Shown one piece after another: positions 60,348 through 64,000 of a stretch of DNA of 64,000 nt. The notes under the pieces were generated by a model. That model was given only the letters and a program-made list of their open reading frames with translations, did no database searches and was not told the DNA's origin. How positions within the stretch are numbered: the stretch's first letter is position 1; the number at the start of each line of letters is the position of its first letter. Source of the DNA: Antedon bifida (taxonomy: Eukaryota > Echinodermata > Crinoidea > Comatulida > Antedonidae); assembly GCA_963402885.1 (NCBI GenBank), contig OY727102.1, forward strand, positions 1,860,001 through 1,924,000, written 5' to 3'. The position numbers were made by a program, and so were the translations under genes.

Positions 60348-63300
60348 CTATTTGGACATAAACTTGGGTTTAAATTTGCCGCCACTTGTTTCGCTTTCCA
60401 AGTGACCTATTGGTTTCCAGCCATCTGATTCATCGATTCCATTGGTTGTTGGCTCAACTTCATTTTCTTCGGTCATGTCAAACCCGTCATTTGTCGCCGC
60501 CATTGGCGGTTCAGCAAACCCGTCCAGGTAAGTAGGGTTAGGGATTGCTTCAATACTAGTAGTCTCTTTCAAAGGATGTTTTGTCTTTTTCCTAATTTTA
60601 TACAAAATAATCAAGAATTAAAAATATTTAATTGTTGTATTATATACTGCAATTTCTTGTTAATTCTGGAAGATTTGATTGATTTTTTTCTGTTAGTTAG
60701 TTTCGTTGTTGTTGAATATTTCAGAGGCGTGGGTGCGGGGTGCAGTTTATGAGGACCTAGCAGCTCTATTTTTCAAAATTGTCTTAGCTCAGCCCAACCA
60801 CTTGTCTTATCTCCAAACTGTCATAACAGTTCGAAATATTGAACAGACATTTATTATAATAAAATGTATGTAGTAACAGCAATTAAATTAAATGCTGTAA
60901 AAGAAAAAAAGAAAATACGAAATTAAAATGTAATTTTGTGATTACTTACTTTGCTGCAAGTATGTACGTTGCTCCTAAAATTAATATTATTAACAATAGA
61001 GCTGATATTCCAATAACTATGTACATCATCAGCATATCTATAAAACAAAATTAAGAATATGTGGTTACAAACAAAGTACAATTGTAAATTATCTAATCTA
61101 AATAAACTTTTTACAATAATGTTATACCAGTAATTAGATGTATGCCTTCCGTATCTATGACAAAACAAATTACATAGAATTTCAAATGACAAGTATATCT
61201 TAGACGGAAAATAAACAACCCAACTTCACAAAAGAACTAAAGCATGGACCCTCTATCGCGCATGCTCGACTGACTACTGGCAGTAGTTATTGTTATTGTA
61301 GTATTTAATGCATACTGCATATTACGTAATCCTGGTGGTTACGCCACCAGTATGCAAATTAGGTACGTCATTCTGAGGGATAGTAATTATCTGTATTGAC
61401 AGGGTAAGAAGAATGTGAATGAAGCCGGAAGGTAAATCAACAACAATCAACGCAGAAGAACTATATTATTTGTAAGTAAACGTTTCTGAATATTCGTTAT
61501 TCCATCAATTGCCAAATACCTATAGGAAAGTTTAAACTAAACGACATACGTCGATACCACGAGTTTATTTCTGCGATTTTTGAAATTCGAAATAGGCCTA
61601 CGATATGTGGTAATTACGATAAGTAAGCTACAACAATGTCTAACTAAACTTTTAACAACATAACGACATTAAGTTATACCAGAATCGCTTAAAATAAACG
61701 TTTAAGTTGATCTTACGCACATAATTGACCGTCGGTATAACAGAAAATGGAACAGATAACTTATCGGTTTTTTTTATTTTATAGGCCTAAATACTAATCT
61801 AAATGTTTACACAATAATTTTCAAAATAAATACCTGATTCTCCATCAGTCTGGGCAGCATTCTGACTTTTACCAGCTGAAATTTAAATAATGATATTATT
61901 ATAAGTTCTGTATCGTGTATTATAGCCTAGATGCTGTACACACATCATCATAGTTTAATGTTTATATATATAGTTTATTATAGAAACAATGCGTGTTTAT
62001 CCTATTGAACCTTTTCAGTATGTCTCTGTATTTAAGCATATCGTGTAATTCCTTCTCCCAGATTTATTATTATCGCTGGACGATTTTCAGTCGAAAGAAT
62101 ATTGCTTAGGATTAGGCCTAATAAAACATCATATTTAGTTAGTATACTTATAGTCCATCAAACTTACTAGTAGCGGGTACTGCTGTTGACTTTGCCTGCG
62201 TTACCTCCTCATTTGATGTTGATGTTTTCATAGCTAAAAAACACAATTATTGAGAAAAGTAAGTAACGATTGCGCACATACCAGTGACGATGGTTAATAA
62301 AACTTTATTTTATAATCACAGCTACACAGACAAGCCACAAATACTATCCAAAAACAAATAATTTCCTGACGCAAAATTAGTTATTTGTAGACATTTACAA
62401 TTAGCAATTGACATGACATTTTGATATCAATTTTTCAGATTATTAAACAATAAATATACATTTACACCTGTTCCGATTTACGGAACGGATGACGACATCG
62501 TTTGTAAAATGTACCGTTATTGAAAATCGGAACCGGTGTAAATGTAACGTTTGTGCGAAAAGAAGGAAATGTGTTTAGAGAAAAACGACCACCATGTTAA
62601 TCATCAATCACTTACTATCACTTGTTAACTTAGTTTGTAAAAGTGTTGCTAGTAGGGTGTCAGTAGTTGTAGGCCTAGGCGGTAATGTTGTACGCATCAG
62701 CGTTGTAAGCCTTTGTGTAAGCTTCTTCAGCGTTGTCAAACCTTCTGTTGTTACGTGATCAGTTGGAGTAGGCAGTTGGGTGGTGGGGCTTTTCGTCGTG
62801 TACAGGCGAGTGGTAGGTGGTAGAGTAAAGTTCTCAGTTGTAGGATTATGTGCTATTAAAATATATTTGGTGAATTCACAATAAGATACCACAACCGTGC
62901 AAAAACAAATACTAAATACAGTCTACTACTATATTTGCAGAAAGTAAAACGCATCCTCTTGTTTTATAAACACATAGGCCTATTGTAGAAGTTAATTTAA
63001 ATTAATTTACTTGAATATTGAACACAAGGATGTATGCATTGTACTTTCTTATTGAATTGTTATTAAACCACACATAGAAAAGGTGCAACTAAATTGATAT
63101 GCATGCTTTAGTTTCCCACCAATCTTGAGATAAAATAAATCGTGTGAATTTCACATCTAAACTTACTTGTGATTGCTTCAGATGTTGGTTGAGGGATTTC
63201 TAAAAACAAAATAATAATATATTCAATATCGCAATGCAATCTCACTAACATAATATCAAAGTCATATGGCCATGTAGTTTGTGCTTCTATCACTATTCCC

Positions 63301-63679
63301 ATAATTGGAAACAAAAATCATTGAATATGGTGTCGTCATGATATTTAAAGTATACAGTATTCTCTATTTAATTGGTCTCCGTCCGATATTTCAATTTCAT
63401 TTACTTTGTACAACTTTAACTTCATATTATACTTTATATTTCGGTGTGTAAATATAAACAAAAACAAACGATACAATATATTTTTTTTTAAATGGTACAA
63501 ACCTGTACAAACTATTGGTTCTCCAGACCAAGAGGTATTAGTATGGCAAGTTATCATTGCGTTCCCGCCTGTCTGCTCGTATCCCGTCATGCATTCGTAA
63601 GTAACTATTGCTCCAACAACATAACTGTCGCCAGTTCGGATTGAAAACTCAGAATTTGCTGGTTCCCCACACGTAGAAA
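60348..63679 (-). CDS. Gene F (3' part): sushi, stalk, TM and NPxY tail
   Basis: Exons on the minus strand: 63679-63503, 63199-63167, 62852-62616, 62233-62168, 61875-61834, 61037-60950, 60591-60348. Phases agree throughout, and the 5' part lies beyond the window. The first visible exon is a sushi domain (STCGEP…YECMTGYE…TSWSGEPIVCT), close in wording to the fourth sushi of gene D (STWSGEPLVC). Four small exons give a Thr/Pro stalk (TTRLYTTKSPTTQLPTPT). TM: MYIVIGISALLLIILILGA. The tail of about 80 residues contains IPNPTYLDGF, an NPxY motif, and ends KPKFMSK without a PDZ ligand. It is inverted relative to genes A-E. Confidence 0.8.
62459..62545. mobile_element. Small inverted-repeat element in intron of gene F
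   Basis: ACATTTACACCTGTTCCGAT at the left is mirrored by ATCGGAACCGGTGTAAATGT at the right, about 85 bp in all. The ends are typical of a tiny MITE and unrelated to the TTAA MITE family. Confidence 0.65.
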
Positions 63680-64000
63680 CTGAAATTAAATCAATACTGT
63701 ATTATGTTTAGCTGTATGCAAATGGGGAGACGTCTCAACGGAAATCATTCGATTTAAAAAAAAATTGTTTTATAATCCAGCGCGGGTTTTGCTCAATTTT
63801 ATGGAGAATTCAAAGTAATATAGCTCAAACAATGTAGTGGCCGATCGAGGATGCCATAGACAATAGGATTCTATATTTTGAACAATGATATTGGTATACT
63901 GTTCAGATCCCTCAGGGACAAGATAATAATAAATGAACGAAGAAGGCCTCTGTAAATGTCGATGATTAGATAATACGAGATATTAGATAGACCTGGTATT

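Overview
This window looks like nuclear DNA of an invertebrate deuterostome, most likely an echinoderm. The base composition is AT-rich, genes are split into short exons with GT-AG introns, there are no operons or Shine-Dalgarno sites, and the palindromic word TAGGCCTA / AGGCCTA recurs in introns and intergenic DNA. The encoded proteins are metazoan extracellular mosaics (SRCR, WSC, CUB, sushi/CCP) plus a DEG/ENaC channel. Species cannot be fixed from sequence alone. All gene models were built by hand from reading frames, splice consensus and phase agreement. For the five complete receptor models the exon lengths sum to exact multiples of three; the other two genes run off the window.

Layout. 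(1) 432-6081, minus strand: a DEG/ENaC/ASIC-type channel gene whose 3' end, including TM2, lies beyond base 1. Its exon 7 carries an apparent one-base frameshift. (2) About 8230-14530: a 6.3-kb, palindrome-like repeat. Five tandem ~370-bp units on the left face six inverted units on the right, around a central loop; it resembles a foldback (TU-like) transposon. (3) 14917-63679: six related single-pass membrane receptor genes. The first five are on the plus strand. Gene A (14917-24607) is SRCR-WSC-CUB-CUB-sushi-sushi-Thr/Pro stalk-unnamed module-sushi-TM-tail. Gene B (26664-32033) is SRCR-WSC-CUB-sushi-TM-tail. Gene C (34120-45667) is WSC-4 sushi-stalk-TM-tail. Gene D (48365-53668) is 4 sushi-stalk-TM-tail. 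Gene E (56940-58844) is a mucin-like stalk-TM-tail. Gene F (60348 to beyond 63679, minus strand) ends sushi-stalk-TM-tail and converges on gene E.

The domain series and shared phase-1 exon borders suggest one family diversified by tandem duplication and module loss, with a conserved logic: variable adhesive/recognition ectodomain, O-glycosylated spacer, one membrane segment and a short unrelated tail. The tails carry short signalling motifs: C-terminal T-R-L or T-A-L (class I PDZ type) in C, D and E; ITIM-like tyrosine motifs in A, C and D; NPxY in C and F. A role in innate recognition or cell adhesion is inference.

Between and within the genes lie seven copies of a ~130-150 bp MITE with TTAA-type target sites (most copies contain perfect CArG boxes), tRNA-derived SINE pieces, a non-LTR retrotransposon 3' end and several local duplications, one of which has copied a splice acceptor.
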